From contig MGTJ01000140.1 of assembly GCA_001799395.1 (NCBI GenBank), positions 1-38,934 of the forward strand: a DNA stretch of 38,934 nucleotides. The letters are read 5' to 3'. The translations under genes were made by a program, and so were the position numbers. This document shows positions 25,115-33,871 of this stretch, one piece after another. Every line of letters starts with the position of its first letter. The first letter of the stretch is position 1. Source of the DNA: Desulfobacterales bacterium RIFOXYA12_FULL_46_15. Lineage in GTDB: Bacteria; Desulfobacterota; Desulfobacteria; Desulfobacterales; Desulfobacteraceae. The notes below the pieces were generated by a model that was given only the letters and a program-made list of their open reading frames with translations, was not told where the DNA came from and ran no database searches.

Positions 25115-27267
25115 CTGCGGTTGCAATTAAAATCACCCATTTCCCTGTTTTTTGATGAATTGACCGGAAGGGTGATGATAAACCGGGTTCCCTTTCCCTT
25201 TTCCGATTGACAATGAATCATTCCATTCAATTCCTTTACAATGGAATAGACAATGGAAAGGCCGAGCCCTCTGTTGGAAGCCCCGGCTTTTGTTGTTGTA
25301 TACGGGTCAAACAATGTTTCCCGGACCTTTTCATCAATCCCGGGCCCATTATCGGAAACTTCAATTTCAATGCTTCCCGGGATCCGTTTTTTTTCATCAA
25401 TCATAATTTTTGCCGATTCAGCCAGGAACCTTGTTGTAACTGTGATCTTCCCCCCTTTATCCAGGGCTTCAGATGCATTTTTAACCAGGTTGATCAAAAT
25501 CTGTTTTAATCCGTTGGGGTCTGTCTTAATTTTTGGCAGTTCAGGGTCAATGCTGAGAGAAACCTCAATCTGTTTCGGCATAAGGATGGATTTTTTCAGG
25601 ATGTCAAGGATGCCCTGGCACAGATGATTCATATCAACCATCTCAAACCCTTCTATCCTCGGTCTTGAAAAACTTCTGAGCCTGTCCAGAAGGCCTGCGA
25701 CCCGGTTCATCTCCTCGCCGATAACGGAAAGCTCGGTCTGGGCCGGATGCTTGTCCGGCAATTTCAACCCCAGGGTCTCAATATAATTCTTGATGATTGA
25801 AATAGGGTTGTTGATTTCATGGATCACCTTATCGGTCAATGTGGCATAGGCTTCCATCTTCTTTTCATGAATACGAAGCGCATATTCATTATAAAACCTT
25901 ATGCTCTGAAGACAAACGCCTGCCTGTTTTGAAAAAAGCTTAACCAGGCCTTTATTGTCATCCAGATCCCGGGCTGTTTTTTCATCCACTCCCAGCACCA
26001 TGACTCCTAGGGCCTTGTCGGATGAATAGATGGGAATGCAATACATGCCTTTGGTCTCAAGGAGCCGGATGATCTGATGATCTGAAATGGCAGGCTTTCT
26101 TGAATCATCTTTTTTAAGGCTGCTTAGAACCTCCTGTTTATGGAAACAGGTCACAGGAAGGCTGGACTGGCTGGATAAAGGAATGGCAATGCTTCGTATG
26201 ATCTTATGGGATTTATCCTTGCTGCTGCAGAATCCGGTTATCATATTCTTTTTCTCATCAAGAAGAAAATAAAACACCCGCGGAATATGAAAAAGAATTT
26301 TTAGTCCGTTTTGAGTGATATCCAGGACTGACTCAACATCATTTGCCTGCAAAAGGTTCTGTAATGTTCCGAAAAAAAGCGACAGGTCCTTGATCTGAGT
26401 GGTGATGGCTTCTTCATAAGTTTTTTCCCTGGCTTCAGCCAGGTCCAGGCCAAGGCTTTTTGAAATTTCCTCGACTTCTTCTTCAGCCAGAACAACAATC
26501 TGTTCCAGCCTTGGCCGGGGGATATCGGTCAGGGGCACAATTTCCGGGATTTTTTCAACAGCATCCGGTTTTGCCAGGATATTTGCAATGTGCAGCATTT
26601 TTACGTGGGAAAGAGCGCTTTCAATCTGCTCAGTGCTTTCATTAATAAAAAGAACTGCATCTGAAATCAAGGGATTCAGGTTCCACTGGCTGAAAAGCCA
26701 GGCGCTGATCTGGGGGGTGTCGGCATCAAACATCTTTATTTCTGACAAAAGGATTTGTTTTTCTGAGACGGAAGTCTCCAGGATGCTTTTATAATCCTCA
26801 GGAAAATTCTGCATTAACACCAGCCTGCCGATATCATGGAGCAATCCTGCAAGAAAAAACTCATCCGGGCTGGAATATCCGTTTTCTTCAGCTATTTTTT
26901 TTGCAATCACTGCACATTTATAAGAATGATACCAGAACCCAACGATATCAAAGGTTTTTACATTTTTTGCCAGTTTAAAAAAATGCATGGCAGACGTGCT
27001 GATGGCAATGTTGCGGATGGTATCGGTTCCAAGATAGACCACGGCGGTTTTTATACTGTTTACTTCTTTTGGCAGATTGACATAAGGAGATCCGATAATC
27101 TGTAAAAGGCGGGAGACAAGAGACGGATCTGTGGAGATAATTCCGGTCAGTTCCTCAATGGATATTTTTTCAGCATTGCAGGCCTTGATCAGCCGAAGCA
27201 TGACCTGGGGAATCTGAGGGAGGTTTTCAGACTGTTTTATTTTTTTAAAAATATTTTTTTGCGTCAT
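25111..27267 (-). CDS. HDOD-GAF histidine kinase
   Basis: This is a cytoplasmic sensor kinase of 718 aa without membrane segments. Domains in order: HDOD (about 10-215; LPQIPQVMLRLIKACN, SIKTAVVYLGTDTIRNIAIS, GLLHDIGRLVLM), a linker helix, a GAF-like domain (about 290-455), HisKA with His483 in VIHEINNPISII, and HATPase with NLVKNASEAL, DNGPGID and GLGLSIVYSI. There is no receiver domain, so phosphate must go to an unlinked regulator. The start is either ATG 27267 or an in-frame TTG 27273; neither has a strong ribosome binding site. HDOD domains occur in regulators of motility, c-di-GMP and pathogenicity signalling. As first gene of a three-gene operon with MshEN-like and MinD-like proteins, it probably controls a cell-surface or polarity function. 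Confidence 0.9.
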   Translation of the reverse strand: MTQKNIFKKIKQSENLPQIPQVMLRLIKACNAEKISIEELTGIISTDPSLVSRLLQIIGSPYVNLPKEVNSIKTAVVYLGTDTIRNIAISTSAMHFFKLAKNVKTFDIVGFWYHSYKCAVIAKKIAEENGYSSPDEFFLAGLLHDIGRLVLMQNFPEDYKSILETSVSEKQILLSEIKMFDADTPQISAWLFSQWNLNPLISDAVLFINESTEQIESALSHVKMLHIANILAKPDAVEKIPEIVPLTDIPRPRLEQIVVLAEEEVEEISKSLGLDLAEAREKTYEEAITTQIKDLSLFFGTLQNLLQANDVESVLDITQNGLKILFHIPRVFYFLLDEKKNMITGFCSSKDKSHKIIRSIAIPLSSQSSLPVTCFHKQEVLSSLKKDDSRKPAISDHQIIRLLETKGMYCIPIYSSDKALGVMVLGVDEKTARDLDDNKGLVKLFSKQAGVCLQSIRFYNEYALRIHEKKMEAYATLTDKVIHEINNPISIIKNYIETLGLKLPDKHPAQTELSVIGEEMNRVAGLLDRLRSFSRPRIEGFEMVDMNHLCQGILDILKKSILMPKQIEVSLSIDPELPKIKTDPNGLKQILINLVKNASEALDKGGKITVTTRFLAESAKIMIDEKKRIPGSIEIEVSDNGPGIDEKVRETLFDPYTTTKAGASNRGLGLSIVYSIVKELNGMIHCQSEKGKGTRFIITLPVNSSKNREMGDFNCNRR

Positions 27268-27438
27268 TCCCAAAACTATATTAAGAAATTAATTATATCC
27301 TCTTTATGACAAAGGCCCTTTAGGTTCTATAGAGATTTATCAGATATAAATCAATAGTTTTGGGGAATTTAACAGGATATCCGGAAATTAGGGCTATCAT
27401 TCTAAACCATTTATATTTTTTAAATCCCATTTTATATA

Positions 27439-27468
27439 TTGACCAAGGCTTTGCTTTTAATTTATAAA
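27439..27468 (+). promoter_or_regulatory. Predicted sigma-70 promoter of hisS-aspS
   Basis: TTGACC (27439-27444) and TATAAA (27463-27468) are 18 bases apart and place the transcription start about 40 bases before the hisS ATG. The rest of the 247-base gap between the kinase and hisS genes (27268-27514) shows no gene and no clear leader structure. Confidence 0.5.
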
Positions 27469-27514
27469 ATACGTTTGGTGAAATTTTTGTGACAATTTTA
27501 AATAAAGAAAAAAC

Positions 27515-28768
27515 ATGCAGACCATACGAGGATTCAGAGACATACTGCCGGAAACCATAGGGCTCTGGCAAAAAGTGGAAAAAGAAGCCGCACATCTGTT
27601 TGAAGCGTTCGGTTTCAAGGAAATCAGGATACCTGTACTTGAAAAAACAGAACTTTTTGCAAGAAGTATAGGGGAAGCCACTGATATTGTGGAAAAGGAA
27701 ATGTATACCTTTTCCGATCGGAATGAAGACAAACTGACCTTAAGGCCGGAAGCCACAGCCTCCATTGTAAGGTCCTATGTCCAGCATAAAATGTATGCCT
27801 CTGATCCGGTAAGAAAATTTTTTATGATCGGCCCCATGTTCCGCCGGGAAAGACCTCAAAAGGGCAGATATCGCCAGTTCTATCAGATTGACGCCGAGGT
27901 TTTCGGAATTGAATCAGCCTATATTGACAGCCAAATGATCTTTATCCTCAATGAATTATTCAAGCGGCTGGGGCTGGCTGAACTTTCCGCCCATATCAAC
28001 TCCCTTGGGTGCCCTGAATGCAGACCTAAGTTTCAGGCATCACTTCTTCAATTTCTTGAATCAAAAAAAGAACGGCTTTGTGAAAACTGCTTACGCAGAA
28101 TGGACAAAAACCCTTTAAGAATCCTTGACTGCAAGGTGCTTGAATGCAAAGAAGCGCTTACCGACGCACCGGCAACCCTGGATCATCTCTGTCCTGCCTG
28201 TATGAACCATTTTGAAACCGTCAAAAGGACCCTTAGCGAACAGGGGGTTGATTTTATAGTAGATAGATCCCTTGTCAGAGGTCTTGATTATTACACGCGT
28301 ACGGCCTGGGAAATTCAAACCACCACTCTGGGCGCCCAGAGCGCTGTTGCCGGCGGCGGAAGATATGACGGGCTTGTGGCTGAGTTAGGGGGGCCGCCGA
28401 CTCCCGGAATTGGATTTGCTATCGGGTTTGACCGTCTGGTTGAAGTTATGGAACAGATAACCCCTCCCCTGGAAAAGTCCCTTGACCTGTTCATTGTCTC
28501 TCTGGGGGATACAGCCGTTGAAAAAGCCTATCTCTGGTCCTGCGATCTGAACCGGAATGGTGTCTCAACTGAATTGGATTTCAGGGGGAAAAGCATGAAA
28601 GCCCTTATGAAACGAGCCGATAAACTGAAAGCAAAATATGTCCTGATTGCTGGAGAAAATGAATTGGCTCAGAATAGAGTTCTCTTGAGGAATATGACAA
28701 CAACTGAACAGGTCTCGCTGACCATTGAACACCTGGTTCCGGAATTGATCGGAATCATTAAAAAATAA
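27515..28768 (+). CDS. hisS: Histidyl-tRNA synthetase
   Basis: This 417-aa class II aminoacyl-tRNA synthetase charges tRNA-His with histidine using ATP. The N-terminus MQTIRGFRDILPE is characteristic. Motif 2 is visible as FRRERPQKGRYRQF, the histidine-specific signature as LVRGLDYYTRTAWE, and motif 3 as GIGFAIGFDRLVEVM. A C-terminal anticodon-binding domain (about 325-415) is complete. The ribosome binding site is weak. A four-cysteine segment (CPEC, CENC, CKVLEC, CPAC) in the insertion domain could hold zinc. It is followed after 19 bases by aspS, a common hisS-aspS pairing in bacteria. Confidence 0.97.
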   Translation: MQTIRGFRDILPETIGLWQKVEKEAAHLFEAFGFKEIRIPVLEKTELFARSIGEATDIVEKEMYTFSDRNEDKLTLRPEATASIVRSYVQHKMYASDPVRKFFMIGPMFRRERPQKGRYRQFYQIDAEVFGIESAYIDSQMIFILNELFKRLGLAELSAHINSLGCPECRPKFQASLLQFLESKKERLCENCLRRMDKNPLRILDCKVLECKEALTDAPATLDHLCPACMNHFETVKRTLSEQGVDFIVDRSLVRGLDYYTRTAWEIQTTTLGAQSAVAGGGRYDGLVAELGGPPTPGIGFAIGFDRLVEVMEQITPPLEKSLDLFIVSLGDTAVEKAYLWSCDLNRNGVSTELDFRGKSMKALMKRADKLKAKYVLIAGENELAQNRVLLRNMTTTEQVSLTIEHLVPELIGIIKK

Positions 28769-28787
28769 ACATAGAGGAAATATTTAA

Positions 28788-30572
28788 GTGACAGACTTAC
28801 TTGAAAATATGAAAAGGACCCATCATTGCTGTGAATTAAGAAACACCGATATCGGCCGGGAGGTCGTCCTCATGGGATGGGCTGCGCACCGCCGCGATCA
28901 TGGAGGCGTCATTTTTGTCGATTTAAGGGACAGGGAAGGGATTACCCAGATTGTTTTTAACCCTGAAATATCAACAGAGGTTCATGGAAAAGCCCAGGAA
29001 ATCCGGAGTGAATATGTACTTGGCGTCAGAGGGAAGGTGATTGCAAGGCCTGACGACATGATCAACCCAAACATGAAAACCGGGGCTGTTGAGGTCATAA
29101 TCAGCGAACTCCGTATTTTTTCCAGGGCCAAAACGCCCATATTCCAGATTGAGGACCGGACAGAAGCCTCGGAGTCTGTCCGCCTTCAATACCGGTATCT
29201 GGATTTAAGACGGTCTCAGCTCAAAAACAACCTCCTGGCAAGGCACAAGGCTACCCTGGCCATTCGGAATTACCTGGACAACAAAGGCTTTATTGATATT
29301 GAAACCCCTTTTTTAACCCGGAGCACGCCTGAAGGCGCCAGGGATTATCTGGTTCCTTCCCGGGTCAATCCGGGTAATTTTTATGCCCTGCCCCAGTCTC
29401 CCCAGCTTTTCAAGCAACTTTTGATGATTGCCGGATTTGACCGGTATTACCAGATTGTCAAATGCTTCAGGGATGAAGATTTAAGAGCCGACCGTCAGCC
29501 TGAGTTTACACAGATCGATATGGAGCTTTCCTTTGTGACTGAGCAGGATATCATGGAAATCGCCGAAGGCATGATTGTCACCATTTTCAAAAAAGTACTG
29601 GATATGGATCTGGTAACACCCTTCCCCCGGATGACCTATGATGAAGCCATGGCAAGATTCGGAATTGACAGACCGGATATAAGGTTCGGCCTTGAATTGT
29701 GTGATGTTTCGGATATCGTAAAGGACACCGGGTTCAAGGTGTTTGCCAATGCCGTAAAAAACGGGGGCCTGGTTAAAGCCGTCAATGCTAAAGGCTGCTC
29801 TTCTTTTACAAGAAAACAGATTGACGAACTTACGGAATTTGCAGCGATCTATAAAGCCAAAGGGCTTGCCTGGATCAGGATCAAAGAAGATGAATGGCAG
29901 TCTCCCATTGCCAAATTCTTTACGGATGCGGAAAAAGAAGCCTTGCGGCAACGCCTTGATCTTGAAATCGGAGATATTGTTTTTTTTGTGGCAGACAGTG
30001 TTAAAATCACAAACGAAGCTCTGGGCCAATTGAGAAATGAACTGGCCAGACGGCTTAACCTGATCTCAGACAATACCTTCAGCTTTACCTGGGTAACTCA
30101 TTTTCCCCTTGTGGAATATGATGAAACAGAGAAAAGGTATCAGGCGCTTCACCATCCTTTTACCTCACCCCATGAAGAAGATATTGAAAAACTTGAAACA
30201 GATCCCCTGTCCATCAAATCCAGGGCCTATGACCTTGTCTTGAACGGAATTGAAATCGGCGGCGGCAGTATCCGTATCCATTCAACAGATCTTCAGGCAA
30301 ACGTATTCAAATGTCTCGGCATCAATGAAGAAGAGGCCAATGAAAAATTCGGATTCCTGTTAAATGCACTGGCATCAGGCGCACCGCCCCACGGCGGAAT
30401 CGCTTTCGGGCTGGACCGGCTCATCATGCTGTTGATGAAGGAAGATTCCATCAGGAATGTCATTGCCTTCCCCAAAACCCAGAAAGCCACCTGCCCCATG
30501 ACAGAAGCGCCTTCAAAGGCATCTGCTGCACAGTTGATGGAGCTTGGGATAAAAGTGTCAGCCACGGAATAA
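28788..30572 (+). CDS. aspS: Aspartyl-tRNA synthetase (bacterial type)
   Basis: This 594-aa class II synthetase charges tRNA-Asp, or both tRNA-Asp and tRNA-Asn if non-discriminating, which cannot be decided here. It has an N-terminal OB-fold anticodon-binding domain (about 10-110), catalytic motifs FLTRSTPEGARDYLVPSR, FRDEDLRADRQPEFTQID and GIAFGLDRLIMLL, and the bacterial GAD insertion (about 295-415). The start is GTG, supported by GAGGA 9 bases upstream; the first in-frame ATG is seven codons later and lacks a ribosome binding site. It is co-transcribed with hisS, and an intrinsic terminator follows. Confidence 0.97.
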   Translation: MTDLLENMKRTHHCCELRNTDIGREVVLMGWAAHRRDHGGVIFVDLRDREGITQIVFNPEISTEVHGKAQEIRSEYVLGVRGKVIARPDDMINPNMKTGAVEVIISELRIFSRAKTPIFQIEDRTEASESVRLQYRYLDLRRSQLKNNLLARHKATLAIRNYLDNKGFIDIETPFLTRSTPEGARDYLVPSRVNPGNFYALPQSPQLFKQLLMIAGFDRYYQIVKCFRDEDLRADRQPEFTQIDMELSFVTEQDIMEIAEGMIVTIFKKVLDMDLVTPFPRMTYDEAMARFGIDRPDIRFGLELCDVSDIVKDTGFKVFANAVKNGGLVKAVNAKGCSSFTRKQIDELTEFAAIYKAKGLAWIRIKEDEWQSPIAKFFTDAEKEALRQRLDLEIGDIVFFVADSVKITNEALGQLRNELARRLNLISDNTFSFTWVTHFPLVEYDETEKRYQALHHPFTSPHEEDIEKLETDPLSIKSRAYDLVLNGIEIGGGSIRIHSTDLQANVFKCLGINEEEANEKFGFLLNALASGAPPHGGIAFGLDRLIMLLMKEDSIRNVIAFPKTQKATCPMTEAPSKASAAQLMELGIKVSATE

Positions 30573-30603
30573 AAGAATTGATTTTGTAAATTCAGCATAA
30601 AAA

Positions 30604-30644
30604 AAGCACCTGGGCAAAAATTTTCATTCTGCCCAGGTGCTTTA
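30604..30644. terminator. Bidirectional terminator between aspS and minE
   Basis: The arm AAAGCACCTGGGCA (30604-30617) pairs with TGCCCAGGTGCTTT (30631-30644) as a perfect 14-bp stem with a 13-base AT-rich loop. A/T runs on both sides let it work for aspS (plus) and minE (minus). Confidence 0.88.
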
Positions 30645-30662
30645 ATAAAATAGATGAACGAA

Positions 30663-30932
30663 TCAGGACGCTCTTTTTCGTTTTACCTGTAAAATCGGTG
30701 TGTTAAAGACCAGTGCGGAAACATCGTCGTCTCTTTTGACCTTGAGTTCAAGTGCATCTTTATCGATTTCAAAATATTTTGAAATGACCGCCACGATATC
30801 GTTTTGAAGATCTGTCAAGGTCGTATCATTCACCTCAAGTTTGTCATATATCAAGGAGAATTGGAGTCTTTTTTTGGCTGTGTTTCTGCTGGGTTTGTGA
30901 CTCGTAAATCTTTTAAATAATGCGTTGAACAT
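30663..30932 (-). CDS. minE: Cell division topological specificity factor MinE
   Basis: This 89-aa protein has the MinE layout: an N-terminal amphipathic helix (MFNALFKRF), the MinD-interacting anti-MinCD segment (TAKKRLQFSLIYDK, about 19-32) and the C-terminal topological specificity domain (LTDLQNDIVAVISKYFEID). It stimulates MinD ATPase and confines MinCD to the poles so that the Z ring forms at midcell. A good ribosome binding site (AAGGAG) precedes the ATG. It is last in the minCDE operon, 13 bases after minD. Confidence 0.96.
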   Translation of the reverse strand: MFNALFKRFTSHKPSRNTAKKRLQFSLIYDKLEVNDTTLTDLQNDIVAVISKYFEIDKDALELKVKRDDDVSALVFNTPILQVKRKRAS

Positions 30933-30945
30933 TCAATTCTCCTTA

Positions 30946-31743
30946 TTATTTAAACCCTAAGGTTTTACTGATTTTTTTCCACATACTGTTTTTATGGGTC
31001 GGGACCTCTATGGGTAAATCAGCCTCACCGTTGAGTCTTCGGGCAATCCGCTTGAATGCGTGACCAGCCTTTGAGTCATTCTGTAAAACCAGAGGGGTTC
31101 CTGTATTGGAAGAAATCAGCACATGCTCATCCATGGGCACAAGCCCGAGAAGCTCTATGGAAAGGACTTCAAGTACATCTTCATAACTGAGCATCTCACC
31201 TCTTTCCACCCGGGCCGGTTCTATGCGGTTGACGACCAGTTTCGGAGTCAGGGAGCGTGAATATAAAATACCGATAACCCGGTCCGCATCCCGGACGGAA
31301 GACACATCCGGCGTGCATATGACGATGGCTTCATTGGCACCGACAACGGCATTTTGAAATCCCCGTTCAATTCCTGCCGGAGAATCCATAATCACATAGT
31401 CAAATTCCTTTCGAAGCTCATTGGCCACGCGTTCAACACCGGCAGAAGATAAGACGTCTTTGTTGTCACTCTGGGAAGCCGGGATCAAAAAAAGATTTTC
31501 AATTCTTCGATCCCGGATAGCAGCCTGGCTGATTTTACATTTTCCAAGGACGACATCCACAATGTTAAAGACAATTCTGTTTTCAAGGCCCATGACAACA
31601 TCAAGATTTCTAAGCCCGATATCCATATCCACGATAGCAACCCTTTTCCCTTCCAAAGCCAGGGCCGCACCAATGGAGGAAGTGGCGGTTGTTTTTCCAA
31701 CGCCTCCTTTTCCAGATGTTACGACGATTACTTTTCCTTCCAA
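30946..31743 (-). CDS. minD: Septum site-determining protein MinD
   Basis: This 265-aa membrane-associated ATPase has the deviant Walker A KGGVGKT (about residues 11-17), DMDIGLRNLD, the Walker B region YVIMDSPAGIE, and a basic amphipathic C-terminal tail (MWKKISKTLGFK) that serves as the membrane targeting sequence. It recruits MinC to the membrane and is driven off by MinE. The start is TTG (MEGKVIVVTSGKGG), supported by alignment to the usual MinD start and an AGAGGTG ribosome binding site just upstream; no in-frame ATG or GTG fits. It lies between minC and minE. Confidence 0.97.
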   Translation of the reverse strand: MEGKVIVVTSGKGGVGKTTATSSIGAALALEGKRVAIVDMDIGLRNLDVVMGLENRIVFNIVDVVLGKCKISQAAIRDRRIENLFLIPASQSDNKDVLSSAGVERVANELRKEFDYVIMDSPAGIERGFQNAVVGANEAIVICTPDVSSVRDADRVIGILYSRSLTPKLVVNRIEPARVERGEMLSYEDVLEVLSIELLGLVPMDEHVLISSNTGTPLVLQNDSKAGHAFKRIARRLNGEADLPIEVPTHKNSMWKKISKTLGFK

Positions 31744-31766
31744 TTCACACCTCTATATTAATTTCA

Positions 31767-32456
31767 TTAAATAGCTTCCGGCCATGGCATTTTTCGGAAA
31801 GGATTTGTCTTCATATAATCCTTTACAATAATTGCGTTATTTTCAACACAGGCATATTCCGGTTTTATCCGGACTTCTTCATCAATTCCGGAAGCCGTCG
31901 TTTTCCCGATTCTTACCAGGGTGGGTCTGAACTCCAGAGCAAATATAATCGAGGACTCATCTTCCGGAAACCCGGCATGGACTTTTCCTGCAAGCCGGCC
32001 AAGAACAATAATATCACCGCCTGCAGAAATTTCAGATCCTGGATTGACATCCCCCATGATAATGATATGTTTCCTGGATTCAATTTTCTGGCCCGAGCGG
32101 ACTATCCCCCGGAGCATCAGTACATCACTTCGGTGATGGTTCCATCCTTTTGAAAGATCCCTTTGACGGATCCGTTCGGTCGGGATAGATCTTTTTTCCG
32201 GAGGTCTGGATACTTTGGATATCTCAAATGTGTTGATAAGATAGGATTTGAGTCTTTCTAACAGATCGTCATGACCTTTTGCATCCCCGACATCAATGAC
32301 CACACTCGCATTTATGGCCAGATGTTTCAGATTTCCGAATAATTTGTCTATTTCAGATTTTAGAACCTCTTCCGAATGAGATGGGTCAAGTGTTATCCAG
32401 AAACCGTCACCAACTCCCTTCAACCTAACCGGCGCAGCACTGTCAAAGTTAATCAT
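31767..32456 (-). CDS. minC: Septum site-determining protein MinC
   Basis: This 229-aa FtsZ-polymerisation inhibitor has an N-terminal FtsZ-binding domain (about 1-105) and a C-terminal right-handed beta-helix domain for MinD binding (about 115-220: LRGIVRSGQKI, IIIMGDVNPGSEISAGGDII, VLGRLAGKVHAG). It is the first gene of minCDE; a strong predicted promoter lies at 32505-32533. The ribosome binding site is weak. The last about 15 residues (DYMKTNPFRKMPWPEAI) form a short unassigned tail. Confidence 0.96.
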   Translation of the reverse strand: MINFDSAAPVRLKGVGDGFWITLDPSHSEEVLKSEIDKLFGNLKHLAINASVVIDVGDAKGHDDLLERLKSYLINTFEISKVSRPPEKRSIPTERIRQRDLSKGWNHHRSDVLMLRGIVRSGQKIESRKHIIIMGDVNPGSEISAGGDIIVLGRLAGKVHAGFPEDESSIIFALEFRPTLVRIGKTTASGIDEEVRIKPEYACVENNAIIVKDYMKTNPFRKMPWPEAI

Positions 32457-32504
32457 CTTAATATCTTTAGCAAAAGCATGTGTTCATCCATATAATTTTC
32501 AAGG

Positions 32505-32533
32505 ACTATAGATAATCGTGACATTTGTGTCAA
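32505..32533 (-). promoter_or_regulatory. Predicted sigma-70 promoter of minCDE
   Basis: On the minus strand TTGACA (32528-32533) and TATAGT (32505-32510) are separated by exactly 17 bases. Transcription would start near 32498, about 42 bases before the minC ATG. Confidence 0.7.
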
Positions 32534-32549
32534 GGATTGAATATGTTTG

Positions 32550-32589
32550 AAAAAAGGATTTGCAGGCGGATTTGAAAACCAGCCTGCAA
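32550..32589 (-). terminator. Intrinsic terminator of the hybrid kinase gene
   Basis: On the minus strand TTGCAGGC and GCCTGCAA (32582-32589 and 32560-32567) form a perfect 8-bp stem around a 14-base loop, followed by ATCC and six T residues. It ends transcription after the kinase gene and separates it from the min operon promoter. Confidence 0.75.
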
Positions 32590-32604
32590 GAAGGGTTTCA
32601 ATAG

Positions 32605-33750
32605 CTATAGCTCAAGAACTTCTCTCAGCTTATGGGAAAAATCAATTACGCTGTAAGGTTTTAAAATATATCCCCTGCATCCCTGCCTCAGCATCTCCTG
32701 GGCTTTCTCATCAATGGAATACCCGGTTGAAAGGAGCACCTTGATATCAGGGTTGAGTTTTTTAAGTTTCATAAATGTTTCAAGTCCGTTCATCTCAGGC
32801 ATGATCATGTCCAGGATAACCAGATTGATTTTATTCTGGTCCTTTTTATATATTTTAACGGCTTCTTTTCCTGAAGCAGCGGTTATGACACTATATCCCA
32901 GGGCTTTGCAGATTTCGCGCCCGACAGTCAGAATCCTTTCCTCATCATCCACAAGGAGAACGGATTCATTCCCCATGATCAGTTTTTCATCTTTTACCGG
33001 GATATCAAGGTTATCGTTTGTTTCCTTCAGGGGCAGGATAACGGAAAAAGAAGACCCTGCATTGGGAGAACTCCACACATCAATGATGCCGTTGTGGTTT
33101 TGAACAATTTCCCTTGCAAAGGTTAATCCAAGCCCCTTTTTTTCAGGAAAGCGATCATGATCTGCGGAATAAAAAGGGGTGAATATTTTTTCCAGCACAT
33201 CCTTTTCCATGCCGATTCCCGTATCGGTAACACAAATTTTAACAAAAAAACCTGAATTTAATCCATAAGCATCTGCAGTACCGTTTAGAATAGATGCCGA
33301 TTCAGTGACAACAGACAATTTCCCTCCCCTGGGCATGGCTTGGAGCGCGTTGTCAATGAGACTCATCAACACCTGGTTGATTTTATCAGGATCTGCTTCA
33401 ATGATCAGGGGTTTGGAATCCAGATCAACATCAAGGACAATCCGTTTTCCTTTGAGATCAAGATGTTCCACTGTTTTTCGAACCAGACGGTTTACATCAA
33501 TGGCCGTAGTATAATATTCATCCACCTTGGCAAACCCGAGGAGCTGGGTTGCAATTTCAGACCCCTTGTCAATGCAGCGGATAATTTCAATAATATGGCG
33601 GTAAAGGGGATCAGACGGTTTTATGCTGTTCATCATCAACGAGGCCCTGCCCTTGATGGCCGCCAGCAGGTTGTTAAAATCATGGGCTATCCCGCCGGCA
33701 AGCGCTTCCACCGCATCGGGAGACTCATTCTTTAATTGAATATGTTCCAT
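32605..33750 (-). CDS. Sensor-less hybrid histidine kinase with receiver
   Basis: This 381-aa kinase lacks any input domain. The phospho-acceptor His23 (GGIAHDFNNLL) lies almost at the N-terminus, followed by HATPase (LIDNALQAM, DTGIGME, GLGLTFAREI) and a C-terminal receiver (about 262-380) with Asp314 in VILDMIMPEM and the conserved Lys in ILKPYS. It must receive its signal through partner proteins or act as a phosphorelay element. It is downstream of, and on the same strand as, a NarL-type response regulator (121-base gap), so the two may form a pair. The ribosome binding site is weak, so an upstream start was considered, but no longer in-frame candidate is open. Confidence 0.9.
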   Translation of the reverse strand: MEHIQLKNESPDAVEALAGGIAHDFNNLLAAIKGRASLMMNSIKPSDPLYRHIIEIIRCIDKGSEIATQLLGFAKVDEYYTTAIDVNRLVRKTVEHLDLKGKRIVLDVDLDSKPLIIEADPDKINQVLMSLIDNALQAMPRGGKLSVVTESASILNGTADAYGLNSGFFVKICVTDTGIGMEKDVLEKIFTPFYSADHDRFPEKKGLGLTFAREIVQNHNGIIDVWSSPNAGSSFSVILPLKETNDNLDIPVKDEKLIMGNESVLLVDDEERILTVGREICKALGYSVITAASGKEAVKIYKKDQNKINLVILDMIMPEMNGLETFMKLKKLNPDIKVLLSTGYSIDEKAQEMLRQGCRGYILKPYSVIDFSHKLREVLEL

Positions 33751-33871
33751 TTTATATCTTGCCTTAGCATATTATCGATAGTTATTTATTTCAAACAAGG
33801 CTAATATAGTAAAAGTTTTAAGGGAATTCAATCAGGGAAAACCCTTAATTTTCAAAAAAAATCCAAGTTTT

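Noticed and set aside
27297-27514. Possible T-box or other riboswitch before hisS
   Set aside because: No T-box consensus, specifier stem or terminator is visible, and T-boxes are rare outside Firmicutes and their relatives.
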